A DNA stretch of 64,000 bases from Aradus depressus (taxonomy: Eukaryota; Arthropoda; Insecta; Hemiptera; Aradidae), in contig OY759223.1 in assembly GCA_963662175.1 (NCBI GenBank), positions 19,693,460 to 19,757,459 on the forward strand. Reading direction: 5' to 3'. A program made the position numbers and the translations under genes. The notes beneath the pieces were generated by a model. That model ran no database searches and was not told where the DNA came from. It saw only the letters and a program-made list of their open reading frames with translations. Of this stretch, positions 10,520-20,460 are shown piece after piece (position 1 is the first letter of the stretch; each line of letters starts with the position of its first letter).

Positions 10520-11405
10520 GCATAAAGTATATATCTTATTAAAAATAAAGAAAACGTATGTTTTTTAAAAAATATTGTCTATTTCAAAAATAATATATAA
10601 TATGGGAGTACTTTCGGTATTGCTACCATCTTCAGCCACGACTTAACAAATACTGAGAGTATACTACTGTCTAAATACTGTCAGTATTTGTTAAGTCGTG
10701 GCTGAAGATGGTAGCAATACCGAAAGTACTCCCATATTATATATTATTTTTGAAATAGACAATATTTTAACAATATTTATAACTAGCGCTCCAAGTGCCA
10801 ATTAAAGGAAGTTTCAATATAACCGACCAAGGATTGTTGTCATTTATTAGTTTTCTAAAAAAATAAGTTAAAGTTTGTTTGTGTTTTTATTCTAAATAAG
10901 ATGCCTAAAGTAAGTAATATAAGTAAGTTGCTTAACGAGCTCATTGAACGAGCTACTTAGCTACGAGGAAATTCAGATCAAGAGCATGATTTAACTGATG
11001 ATGAATTAGACGAAATAATGAACAATATTTTATTAGTACACAGTTTTCGCTATAATGTAGATATGTGTAAAAATATAAAAGCCAAAACTAAAAAATTGTG
11101 TGGGCTGTAGATTGCTACCTAAAGTAACCTTGCATAACCTTACCAATATCGATTTAACAAAGCGATCTAACATACCTTTTCCTCTGTTAGATCGAAGTGT
11201 GTTAAAGTCATATATTTAGCAGACTACTGTCAAAATTTTTATCGAACTAACACAGTTAACATATTTAACATAGTTAACACACACATCATGAATACCCCAA
11301 ATATATTATTTGTGAAATAGAAAATATTTTTTTTAAAACATACGTTTTCTTTATTTTTATCAAGTGTTTCACAATATCTCTGCAAAAATGTTAAGTATCA
11401 TATAT
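10520..11405. mobile_element. Foldback family F element with inner palindrome
   Basis: The outer ends match other copies: AAATAAAGAAAACGTATG on the left, and on the right its complement followed by CAATATCTCTGCAAAAATG. The inner arms 10574-10670 and 10678-10774 are almost perfect inverted repeats (AATATTGTCTATTTC at the tips). Between them and the right end, a short frame from 10902 encodes MPKVSNISKLL and, after a stop, LTDDELDEIMNNI, perhaps the eroded start of a transposon protein. Sibling copies: 22017-23160, 23545-23830, 43560-43760, 53083-53345. Confidence 0.7.
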
Positions 11406-11571
11406 CTTATTGTTTTTGTTTATAATGTTTTTCTATTTATTTATATTTTATTATTATTAGTACGTCAAATTCACTTAGAAGGATAATAAAGAGGAATAAA
11501 AATAATAATACTAATAATAATAGTTTAAGTAATCAACTCCATTTTAATAACTACATACTAACTTTATTACA

Positions 11572-11990
11572 TTTGAGTCTCCTTCCAGTAATTCTTCCAA
11601 AATAAATTATTAGAGGGTTCCCGTCCCTCATATCCACCCAATGATTGTCTTCCTAAATTTCCCAATAAACATTCAGACATTGTGCGCAGGTTCTTGCGGT
11701 CCAAATAGCTAGTTCTAGGTAAGATCCTCTCATCCTATGACCAACTAGATCCAGACAATCCTCATCAAACGGCAGGAGTCTCTGAAGATTGTTTGGGGGA
11801 GAGAGACCATAGGAGTGAGTTCCGCAAATCCCCACAACAGGAAGTGGAACCGGTCCTCTTCCGGTGACCTTCCCGGGGCATTCCTTAGGGGGCCGGAGAC
11901 TAGTCCTCCTGGCCCGGTGTCAGCTGGCTTGGCAGGTGGCACCCTTGTCTCTGGAGATACCACCTTCTACTTGAGTCGCTATTAAACCCT
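11572..11990 (-). repeat. Dispersed repeat unit, uninterrupted copy
   Basis: Homologous to 8325-8468 plus 9094 onward, but without the MITE. On the reverse strand it encodes short peptides such as PPNNLQRLLPFDEDCLD without a recognised domain; a degraded non-LTR element is possible. Confidence 0.45.
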
Positions 11991-12046
11991 TTAGAATAGT
12001 CTGCAATACTCATTATGCGTAGTGGTCATTACAGGACATTCTTATA

Positions 12047-13273
12047 CTGTGCAATCTCCCATAAGCGGACATCTCCCTCCATAGAAAATGGTAATTTATT
12101 TGTAAGAAAAAAATCAATATTATATGTACATATTACACTACAATTTATTTTTACAAAAACTTTTATAAAAAGAGAAAAATACAATAAACATGTATGTACA
12201 TATAGGTTAGGTTTTTGACTCATGCCCGGGCTTTAACTACGAGGTCATATCGCCTACTACCAGAGCGCTCTTTCGTCACTCTGGTGGACATGAGCCCGAC
12301 TCTATTGTGGGAGTCCTAAATTTTGCCTACTCTAAATTTTTATTCACCTAGGGTAGGGGTCTGTAACAAGTAGCTGACATCGTACAGGCTCAGGACCATC
12401 GCTTAACGTCCCATCCGAAGGACGGCGTGCTTAAGTTTATTTTACCTCTCAGATAAAATGAATTAAGGGCCTCGGTCGGGTTACGAACCCACGTTCTTGA
12501 GCTCAGAAGTCAAGCACGCCCTAATGTATGTACCCTAAATTTATGTACATATATGTATACATGATATATTCAGACATAAATATGTATGTATTATTTATTT
12601 ATTTATACAAAAACAATTTATTTTAGAAGTCTGTAATTTTTGTTTGACAATTCCTCCCTTCGACGATTTTTTTTAGGTTGAATAATGTGTTGACCACTTC
12701 TGCATCATTTCTCGATATGAAATAATATTTTAAAGTTTTCAAATGAGACAAAACCATTCATATGCTGTTCGATCTATTTCGAGTCCCCCGTCATTAAAAA
12801 AACCCTTTTCTAATTTTGGTTTGCATTATCAGCCTGATTTTTCAATAATGCTTTTTGGTTTTTAACTTGTTTGCAATTCGCGCCTTACCTACTTTAAATC
12901 TTGAAGCGAGGGCCCGAACACTGAGTTTTTCCTTTTCCCTGACACTTATAATTTAAATTTTTTCTTATAAAGTTAAAACAATTTTTTTCACACATTTTTT
13001 TCCACTCATTTTGCATCAAACGCCAAGAACAGAGTGTTTGGTTCATTTTAGGGGACGAGAGATCGTAAAAGAACAGAGAAAGGGATTCTTCCCGTCCGGT
13101 TATAGAAGACTTTCTGGTTTGAAAAAAATGGGAACTCATTGTCCGGGTCCGTTTAATAGAGTGTCCGGTTAATAGAGATAGAGAATTGTACGGAACGTAT
13201 GCATGATGCCGGAGAATTCAAAATTGTCCGTTTAATAGAGATGTCAGCTTACTAGAGGTGTCATATAGTACAG
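12047..13273 (-). mobile_element. Tigger-like transposon remnant with nested SINE-A
   Basis: Left end CTGTGCAATCTCCC..AAGCGGACATCTCC and right end (reverse complement) CTGTACTATATGACACC..TGACATCTC, each flanked by TA. Reverse-strand remnants include a transposase C-terminal-like AEVVNTLFNLKKIVEG (about 12640-12730) and frameshifted helix-turn-helix pieces near 12880-12960. A SINE-A copy lies at 12204-12522. Non-functional. Confidence 0.6.
12204..12522 (-). repeat. SINE-A copy, near full length
   Basis: Reverse orientation: tail AGGTTAGG near 12203, complete body, and a B-box-like GGGTTACGAACCC at the head side. It is inserted in the Tigger-like remnant. Confidence 0.85.
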
Positions 13274-13275
13274 TA

Positions 13276-14054
13276 AAACACTATTGTCTTAAAAACATTT
13301 GTAAATATAAAATTAAAATTAAATATCTAAAGATATAAAATTTGGTTTTCGTCCTTGGTTTTCGGCGTTTTATACCGAGTGAGCTCGGGATCTTGTCTGG
13401 GGTTCTTTTCTGCCTGCTTCCCTATAAGTCAGCAGAGGCTCATAAGTTAGTTTCGTTGAGGATAAAGAAATATGCACGTTAAATTGAGAAAGACGTCCTA
13501 ATGTTGCGCGAAGGACCTTTTACGTTCTTGCTCACAGACTTTAATGACGTTATTCGTTTATAGACTCAGACTGTTACTCAACCTATTCTAATAATATTTC
13601 ACTCTTGATTATTAATTCATGCTCTTCGTCAAACCACCCAAAATATTAGCCCCTTGTCCTTCATCCTTCCAAATCTTGTGAATAGGGTATAACATCCAAA
13701 TTTTCAACCAATGAAATCCCCCCCAACACACTTTATGATTGGTTCCATTGTCCTGTGGCAACATGACTAAGTTAGTGTCAGTCTGGTTACTCTATTTGAC
13801 TGCGCTGTATTGTAATGCAGATAGTACATTTTTATTTTTGTTCTGTTTGCCGGAAGAGTGCAGTAACATTGACCTCATGGCAGTTGAGTAATCTTCATTA
13901 CTAAAGGAACAGATACTTCTTGATATTGACAGAAAAACCACAAACAGAGGAGTAGTATTGCGCCCATTGAATACTGTATCCTACTACTCATTCGTAATAA
14001 AATGGGCGTTAAAGGGCTTAAAGCTATGAAAGTGATCAATGCCTTCTGGGTACT
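13276..14054. other. No gene recognised
   Basis: Mixed-composition DNA. A segment at about 13288-13345 recurs in inverse orientation near 24690-24770 (ATATCTAAAGATATAAAAT core). Otherwise nothing supported. Confidence 0.45.
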
Positions 14055-14330
14055 ATTGATTAGTTATTATGACTCATGTCCGGGCTTTATCTTCGAGGTC
14101 ATATCGCCTACTACCAGAGCGCTCTTTCATCACTCTGGTGGACAAGAGCCCAACTCTACTCTGGGAGTCCTAAATATTGCCTATCCTAATTTTTTTTCAT
14201 CTACGGTAGAGGGGACTTTAACGAGTATCTGACGTCGTACAGGCTCGGAGCCGTCACTTAATGACCCATCCGAAGGAGGGCGTGCTCAAGGTTTTTTTCC
14301 CCTCAGGCTGGGTTAGTGACCCACCACCAA
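14055..14330 (-). repeat. SINE-A copy, head truncated
   Basis: Tail-to-body segment in reverse orientation (ATGACTCATGTCCGGGC to CCGAAGGAGGGCGTGC). The head is diverged. The open frame across it is not coding. Confidence 0.8.
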
Positions 14331-15850
14331 ATAGCATAATCACTGAAAACCACAACTAAATATCCGACTATAAAGAAAATTCTGGCGATCTCGTTTTTTT
14401 ATTGTAGATGGCAAAAACATAAGACGGTCGCCCGACTATGTTTTTAGCAAAGTTTCTTTAAATTTTTGAAAAACCTCGAGGTTAAGCATATACTGCAGAT
14501 TATTGTTCCGACGGTCCTTTTCTCAGATTCGCTGTTGCTACTATAGACTTTTTCCAATGTCTGTTTTTTGTTGATCTTTAATTAATTAATTTTTTGTAAA
14601 TAGGACAAGTATATATATATTTTTTTTCTTTTTTTAATGATAAATAGGACAAGACATTATAATATTATGTTATATTTTCCCACTCTATTTTTGTGTTTTG
14701 AGAAACTAAAATGCCATCTGTCGATGACTGTAGGTAACTTACAACCGATAGTTAGTTGTACCCCCAACAGAATGCACTAAAAATATCACCTAATTAAATT
14801 ATTTATTTACCAGTTAATTACTAAATCATTAAAATCTATAATCCGACTTCACCTCTTTTAAAAAACTGAGAAATAAATTATATTTTATACTTTGAAAAGT
14901 GTTAAAGAAGAAAACAAAATTATCAATGTAACCTTAAAAGTCGTTGACTGTTGTGAGAGGTAAAAATGGAGGTAGGCCACACGTAGTCTTGGACTTGTTG
15001 CCATTGTAAAATAAGTGTCTTATAATATTGTTATTAACTTCACAATTAGATGATCTTGTCAGACTTAAATCCCAACAGTGGTTTAAGGTAATCATATTTT
15101 TTATTCATTATACATAATCATGTAGAAATCTATCTTTAGCCCCGAAAATGAGTTTGTTTATAGTTATTTTGACCTTTGATAGCTTGTCTAATGGTGTTTA
15201 TGAACAATTTCTCGACTTGTGCCAATGTGATTTAAACTTTTCATTTTACAGTTCAAGTCATGTTCTAACTATTAACTAGGTTTTGTTAAAAACCCGGAAG
15301 TAAGTATTTACTTTTGAATGTATTCATGAAATTGTCGGCGATTTTGATTTTTTTTAAATTTTAATTTGAATTTTCCACTTGCCTAAAAAAAGTTCGCGTG
15401 TGTTGTCAGATAAGTAGAAAAAGTAAATAGGTTATTGTGTAAGTTAACCTTAAATTTTCTTAAAATAAATTCTTAATTTTACTTTTATTTTTGAAAATAA
15501 AATAATAGCTGTAGAAAATGTTGCGTAAATTACTTAGGAGCCTTTATTTTACATTACCAAGTAAATATTTTTCTCAATGCAAAAAGATATAGTAATATAC
15601 AAATATTTAGCGACTATAAAATTCGAATATCGAGGGTCCGTGACTAACTTTCGCTTCACCTAGAATTATATTCAATAATATGAAATTCGTTATTTATATT
15701 ATGTGTTCATTTACTAATAATTGACTCAATTGTTTATCGTCGTTTTTTTTTTTTTTTCTAATTTATGTCCATTATCTTAATGTATTTCTTACATTACTAT
15801 TGTACAATGTATTATAATATGTTCCTGTATTTCTATTAATTGGACAAAAT
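14331..15850. other. AT-rich region without recognised gene
   Basis: 1.5 kb without convincing exons on either strand, terminal repeats or RNA genes. Homopolymer T runs at about 14615-14635 and 15745-15760. Confidence 0.45.
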
Positions 15851-16010
15851 ATTTTTATTTTTTGCCCTTATGTACGATGCTTAAGTCACTGTGTTTATCT
15901 AGTTATTTAGGACATCCATGGGCGCGGGAGGGAGAAGTAAAACTCACTCCCGGATGGGATTCAAACCCGAAAACCATGGTGAGACCATGCGACCAGAGCC
16001 CGAATCGGGC
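15851..16010 (-). repeat. SINE-B copy, diverged
   Basis: Reverse-orientation copy: CCTTATGTACGATGC near the tail, CCATGG(G/C)..GGGAGGGAG middle, B-box-like GGGATTCAAACCC, and head CCATGGTGAGACCATGC. Confidence 0.7.
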
Positions 16011-16116
16011 CTCGAAGAGAGATGGGAGGGAGATTCGGATCTGTACAAAAAGGGTTGGTGGTAAAATTATATTAGAGGTAAAGAGTCTTGTGTAAAATCT
16101 ACTTTACATATATCGA

Positions 16117-16420
16117 TAAAAGGGTGCCGGTAGCTCAGTGGTATGCGTGCTTGCCTTCTGAGCTCTCAAGGTCGTGGGTTCGAAACGGGAGGTAAAATAA
16201 ACTTAAGCACACCGTCCTTCGGATGGGCCGTTAAGCGATGGCCCCAAGCCTGTACGCTGCCAGGTGCTCGTTGAAGACCCCTGCCCTAGGTGAATAAAAA
16301 TTTAGGACTCACACAGTAGAGTCGGGCTCATGTCCACCAGAGTGACCAAAGAGCGCTCTGGTAGTAGGCGATATGACCTCGTAGTTAAAGCCCGGGCATG
16401 AGTCATAATAACTAACTAAC
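16117..16420 (+). repeat. SINE-A copy with complete tRNA-like head
   Basis: Shows the internal RNA polymerase III promoter boxes: A box TAGCTCAGTGGTA at about 16132 and B box GGGTTCGAAAC at about 16177. The body and an (AACTA)n-like tail follow. Confidence 0.85.
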
Positions 16421-17478
16421 CAATTCAAAACTATTATTCTGATATTCCGTCGTCTTTCTTTGCTGGTCGACTGTTAGAGGTTTAGCGTCTACTACATGAA
16501 GACAAAATTCACTTTTAACACAGACGGAGTCGAAATCAGAACTTGTAATAGAAATAATTGTAGCTATATAAAAAATTCGCGAAAATAAAAATTGAAAAAT
16601 CCACATTTTTTAGGTTAATGAGAATTTTGTCATTTGTAAAGAAAGCTTTTCTGACTTGAGTTTTGCTTGTGCGTACTGTGCCATGTTTCTTGTAGATCAA
16701 TGGTTTTGTTGGCAAATTCCAGATTTATTTCAACTTTTGTTTTGGCTATTTGGTTTATAGGGTGGCCTTTCTACAGGTTGCCATTCTGTTCCAAAGTACG
16801 GTCAGTAGTCTGAAGAAGTGTTAAAATGTAAACTTATATTGATGTCGATGTGACTTGAAACTCTGTATTGGTTGGCAGAAGTGCTGTCCACCCCACCCCG
16901 TTTATCCCCACGTCAGTTGTGTTCCATATATAATTGTGAACGTAGTGTATAAAATACCGCTTTATCTTTAGAGATATAAATTCGGTTAAACGCAGTATTA
17001 TGAAAACCATTGGCTCACAGTCTTCTTCCAGGTAGATTCTTCATTTTCCCGAAGATTTCTCATAGAAGAAGACGTTTTCCCACTGTTCTATTTGCAACCA
17101 GAACCGGGTTTCAATGCAACAGCCTCATTATGTATTTTTGTATGTATCGCTCTGATTTTCGACGTATTGTTCTTGAAAATTCGGCAAACATTCTTTTGTG
17201 CTCTATTTTTGATGTTCAACTTCTAATTCCAACTTTTTTTTAAAGCGCCACAATTTTTTTTTGAAAATTTGCGAAAAAATTCAAAAACTAAACTTGGTAT
17301 TCCGGGTTATTTTTTATTGTTTTAGATACAGCCCTTGCTGTAATGACCCTGAAATTAATGAAAAATATTTTTGTAATTGTTAATAAATCCTCTTTCGTTT
17401 TAGTCGCCATTTCAAGTTTGAAATTATGCCAGGAGGCACGAACATTTTTCTGGGACCTGGTCACTATGCTGCCACTTA
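16421..17478. other. No gene recognised
   Basis: AT-rich, no supported exon. The open frames at 17010-17243 and 16412-16606 show no domain or conservation clue. Confidence 0.4.
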
Positions 17479-18138
17479 GGCCTGGGGCACACTTGCAATT
17501 TTCAGCTGAACAACTGTTTGATTGCATGTTTGTGTCATATGAAGTGCTATGGATCTGCGCACACTTGCAACTACAACTGATTAACCAGTTGCAGCAACTA
17601 AACAGTTTGTGATCTGCCTCAAAATTTTTAGTTGCATCTAGTTGCGCAATCGCCTTGTGACACATTGCATTGAATGGTGGTGAGCTCACTTGCGATCAAG
17701 CAGTTGCAGGTTCTACATGTGTAGTTCTTTATTCACAACATTTGCAAATATTCCTACCACAAAATCTCGTGTCCCGTCGAGTAATACCAGGACGAATGAG
17801 CTCAAGAAGCTCGTCAAACGTTTTCAAGCTCATTCGGTAGTATTTAAAAAATTTCTCTGGGTAACTTCTTAAATCTGCATACAATTTATGGAATTGCCCC
17901 TTCGCTACCCTGCGTCGTCAACGGATGAAGACAAAAACGCCTTTTGCATTTTTTCCTTTATATCTCAAGGGCACACAACGCAGCCAACTCTCTGAAGTCC
18001 ATCTCGCAACTACTAATTACTTCCCCATGTGTGCCCATACGAAGCAACCAAACTTTTTAGTTACAGTAGTGTTCCCAAAACCATGCAACTGCGACTTAAA
18101 CAGTTGCTCACCTGAAAATTGCAAGTGTGCCCCAGGCC
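17479..18138 (-). mobile_element. PIF/Harbinger-type element, deletion derivative
   Basis: TIRs GGCCTGGGGCACACTTGCAA at both ends with the 3-bp target duplication TTA (17476-17478 and 18139-18141), the hallmark of PIF/Harbinger. On the reverse strand at about 17745-17945 an open stretch encodes VAKGQFHKLYADLRSYPEKF and MSLKTFDELLELI, matching the region N-terminal to the catalytic core of Harbinger transposases. The DDE core is missing. Confidence 0.8.
17745..17945 (-). pseudogene. Harbinger transposase N-terminal fragment
   Basis: Reverse-strand peptide with RRFCLHPLTTQ, a frameshift, then GQFHKLYADLRSYPEKF..YYRMSLKTFDELL. It corresponds to the first about 80 residues of Harbinger DDE transposases. 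No catalytic residues are present. It is inside the TIR-bounded element at 17479-18138. Confidence 0.65.
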
Positions 18139-18141
18139 TTA

Positions 18142-18594
18142 GGCCGGCCACGCACTAGAAACATTTTAACCACAAAGATATAACACACTAAACTAAACGT
18201 AAGCCCGCATACAGGCGACTTTTAAATTGCGGTAACTACAAAAATCCAACACGTTCTATTTTGACGGTGAGTAAATAGTTGCCATACATGTCCCCGCACC
18301 CTTGTGATTATTTAGTTGCAGTCCTGACAGCCTCGGGATAACATTAAAATAAATATGTCTCTTCTAGATACTGAATTATTTCTTAGTGCGGTAGGAAAAC
18401 AATCTCCACTATATAACACAAAATCAAAAGAACATTCTGATAAAATTTTTGAAAAAAAGTTATGGATTGAGGTGAACTGACCTCCGTTGGGTAATTATTT
18501 AGTTGCCAGTGCGCATGCCTTTAGATAACCCGCAACTTTTTAATTGACTAAACTATTTATTCGCCCTTAACACAAGTTCCTAGCGCGGCCTGCC
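18142..18594 (+). mobile_element. Second Harbinger-like element, adjacent
   Basis: Starts GGCCGGCCACGCACTAGAAAC just after the TTA shared with the preceding element, and ends with an imperfect reverse complement (TTCCTAGCGCGGCCTGCC). It is 453 bp long and contains the MADF-like exon. The target duplication is not exact (TTA left, TAA right), so the boundaries are slightly uncertain. Confidence 0.65.
18355..18480 (+). pseudogene. MADF-like domain start (Harbinger accessory ORF fragment)
   Basis: A 41-codon frame with ELFLSAVGKQSPLYNTKSK and then KIFEKKLWIEV, the signature first helices of a MADF (Myb/SANT-like) domain, in which a short helix is followed by LY(D/N) and a Trp. Its end, GAGGTGAAC, looks like a 5' splice site, so this is probably exon 1 of the DNA-binding accessory protein of a Harbinger element. 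The rest is deleted. It could instead be a host MADF gene fragment captured by the element. Confidence 0.6.
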
Positions 18595-18738
18595 TAAGAC
18601 AAATACATCCTGAGTTTTATGTGGAAACTCGAAATCATATAATTTTTTTGTCAAATCGTGTAGCGCTTTTGTAATAATTTTGACTTTTTTTTCTTTTGTT
18701 TCAGTAGCATCAAGGGGAAGAAAAACAATTCTACGAAA

Positions 18739-19593
18739 ATGGTGAAAAGCAGGAGAAAGGGTACCCGAGCTCCGTCGGTACGAACAAGGGAAGCTGTACA
18801 AGAAAAACGTATCGTAAGTGAGTCTCCGTTTCAGAACAAAATGTCTCAGTTGAACAACAATTCATCCAACAGCACTCCACAGCGGATCACGGAGTACTTC
18901 CAGAGAAACGGGAGGGAGACAGCATCACCACTCCGCACCCCCAACCCTGTCTCCATCCTCCAGCAAGCCGACAACATCATCAAAAGAAGTCCTCATCGCA
19001 TTGAAATTACCGATGAGAATAATGAGAGTGAAGCACCGAAAAAGTCTAAAGTGGCCAAAGCTCAGAAGTTGACCGACTATTTCCCAGTTCGGAGAAGTGT
19101 GAGAAAAACTAAAAAAACTGTTCTTGAAGAAAAACAAAAGGATATTGAGAATGCTGTCCTTGCGGGAAAAGAGGAAGGGTTAGAAGTGCATATATTCAAA
19201 GGAAAAGGACGAGGTGTTATCGCAACGCGGGCATTCAGCCGCGGGGATTTTGTTGTTGAATATGCTGGGGAGTTGATCTCAATGGAAGAGGCTAAGATTC
19301 GGGAGAGTATCTACTCGCAGGACCAGAACACAGGATGTTATATGTATTATTTCATGTTCAAGGCGAAACAGTACTGTGTGGATGCAACGGCAGAATCGCC
19401 TCGACTGGGTCGACTGGTGAACCACTCGAGGAACGGGAATCTGCTCACTAAGACGGTATGTGTGGGGCCGGGGGAGGAGCCACGGCTGGTGCTGATAGCC
19501 AGAGATGACATCAATTCTGGGGAGGAACTCACCTACGACTACGGGGACCGGAGCAAGGAGTCCTTGCGACATCACCCCTGGCTCGCTTCATAG
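18739..19593 (+). CDS. KMT5A: Histone H4-K20 methyltransferase, KMT5A/PR-Set7 type
   Basis: A 284-residue intact ORF. Family role: nuclear monomethylation of histone H4 lysine 20 using S-adenosylmethionine, needed for chromatin compaction and cell-cycle control. The SET domain spans about residues 145-280: GKGRGVIATRAFSRGDFVVEY near the SAM site, CYMYYF (200-205), RLVNHS (225-230) and the catalytic ELTYDYGDRSK (263-273), ending in HPWL as in animal KMT5A. A PIP-type degron, LTDYFPVRRS (111-120), precedes it, as in vertebrate SETD8 where it recruits PCNA and CRL4-Cdt2; a second PIP-like ITEYF sits at 50-54. The N-terminus is basic and Ser/Pro-rich. The whole SET domain is in one exon. The frame stays open upstream to a strong acceptor-like TTTTGTTTCAG at 18703-18704, so the true start may lie in an upstream exon; ATG 18739 is the first visible start. 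AATAAA signals lie at about 19733 and 19842. Confidence 0.9.
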   Translation: MVKSRRKGTRAPSVRTREAVQEKRIVSESPFQNKMSQLNNNSSNSTPQRITEYFQRNGRETASPLRTPNPVSILQQADNIIKRSPHRIEITDENNESEAPKKSKVAKAQKLTDYFPVRRSVRKTKKTVLEEKQKDIENAVLAGKEEGLEVHIFKGKGRGVIATRAFSRGDFVVEYAGELISMEEAKIRESIYSQDQNTGCYMYYFMFKAKQYCVDATAESPRLGRLVNHSRNGNLLTKTVCVGPGEEPRLVLIARDDINSGEELTYDYGDRSKESLRHHPWLAS

Positions 19594-19999
19594 GGCTCAA
19601 CAAAGACTGTAAATCTAAACCTAGTTAGTAAGTAAACACCTTTATCACACTTCTGCGGAACTTACGAAGAGGTTGGTCGCGGTTCTAGAGTAGAGGTGCA
19701 GTCCTTATAATACTGCATCCCCTTGCAAGTAAAATAAAAGGAATCCAATTTTTAAGAATACCATTCATATTCACAATTAGGAACTGATTTTGTTTTTGTT
19801 TGTATATGAAAGTATGTATGTTTGTTTCGTCCAACTTAAAATAAAGGTTATGTCGCATCTCGAAATTTTGAACGGAAAGTGGGCATAAAACGTAAAATGA
19901 GTACTAATCTTTAATAGTCAATAATATTTTCATGAAATTTGACCGGGGTAGTATCCATTATAAATATAGTTGCAACTTAAGCTATGTGGCTTCTCAAGA
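19594..19999 (+). other. Likely 3' UTR / downstream of KMT5A
   Basis: No coding. Two AATAAA hexamers (about 19733 and 19842) are candidate poly-A signals for the methyltransferase gene. Confidence 0.45.
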
Positions 20000-20460
20000 G
20001 TTTGTAAGGGAGAGGTTGTGGGGACCCAACGCCTATGTAATACATGTATCGACACAAAATTTAGTGTGAGGATTCAGAAGCCACTGGGCTGTAGGGGAAG
20101 GTTGAATATGGGAGAAGATTGTCGACCGAAACGATCTTTATTATTATTGCAAATTATATATTTTTCAACAATACTTTACAGCTGTCTCGAAAAAAAAAAA
20201 TATTTTTTAAAATAATGATAATGGATAAGTAATCAGTAAGCACTGATTAGCCCATATATTTATTAAATTTTTTTAACTTTTCCCTTACGTTAAAGTGACA
20301 AGCTATTCAGAGAAGGGGGACTCGATTCAAACCCTAATAACTGCCGATGTAAAATTTAGTATGAAGTCACTGTAAGTCAAATATTGGGTTTTAGCCCAAA
20401 CGGTCGATTGGCTTTGGAGAGCAAACACCTAATTGATTAATAATTGCTGGGAAAGTCCTT
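20000..20460 (+). repeat. Repeat-R copy
   Basis: Contains GAGGATTCAGAAGCCACT, CAAATATTGGG and the CGGTCGATTGGCTTTGG phrase followed by AATTGATTAAT, as in other copies. An internal stretch (about 20100-20340) is unrelated or diverged. Confidence 0.65.

Noticed and set aside
16132..16190. Functional tRNA gene
   Set aside because: A and B boxes are present, but the cloverleaf does not close and the sequence is the head of SINE-A; the same holds for the other SINE heads.
17288..17689. 133-codon reverse ORF
   Set aside because: It spans the Harbinger TIR (CSAENCKCAPGL is the TIR read in frame) and flanking AT-rich DNA; not a gene.
18739..19593. KMT5A as a processed retrocopy
   Set aside because: It is single-exon over the SET domain, but a strong splice acceptor lies just upstream, there is no poly-A remnant or target duplication, and the ORF is intact. 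Not excluded, but not favoured.
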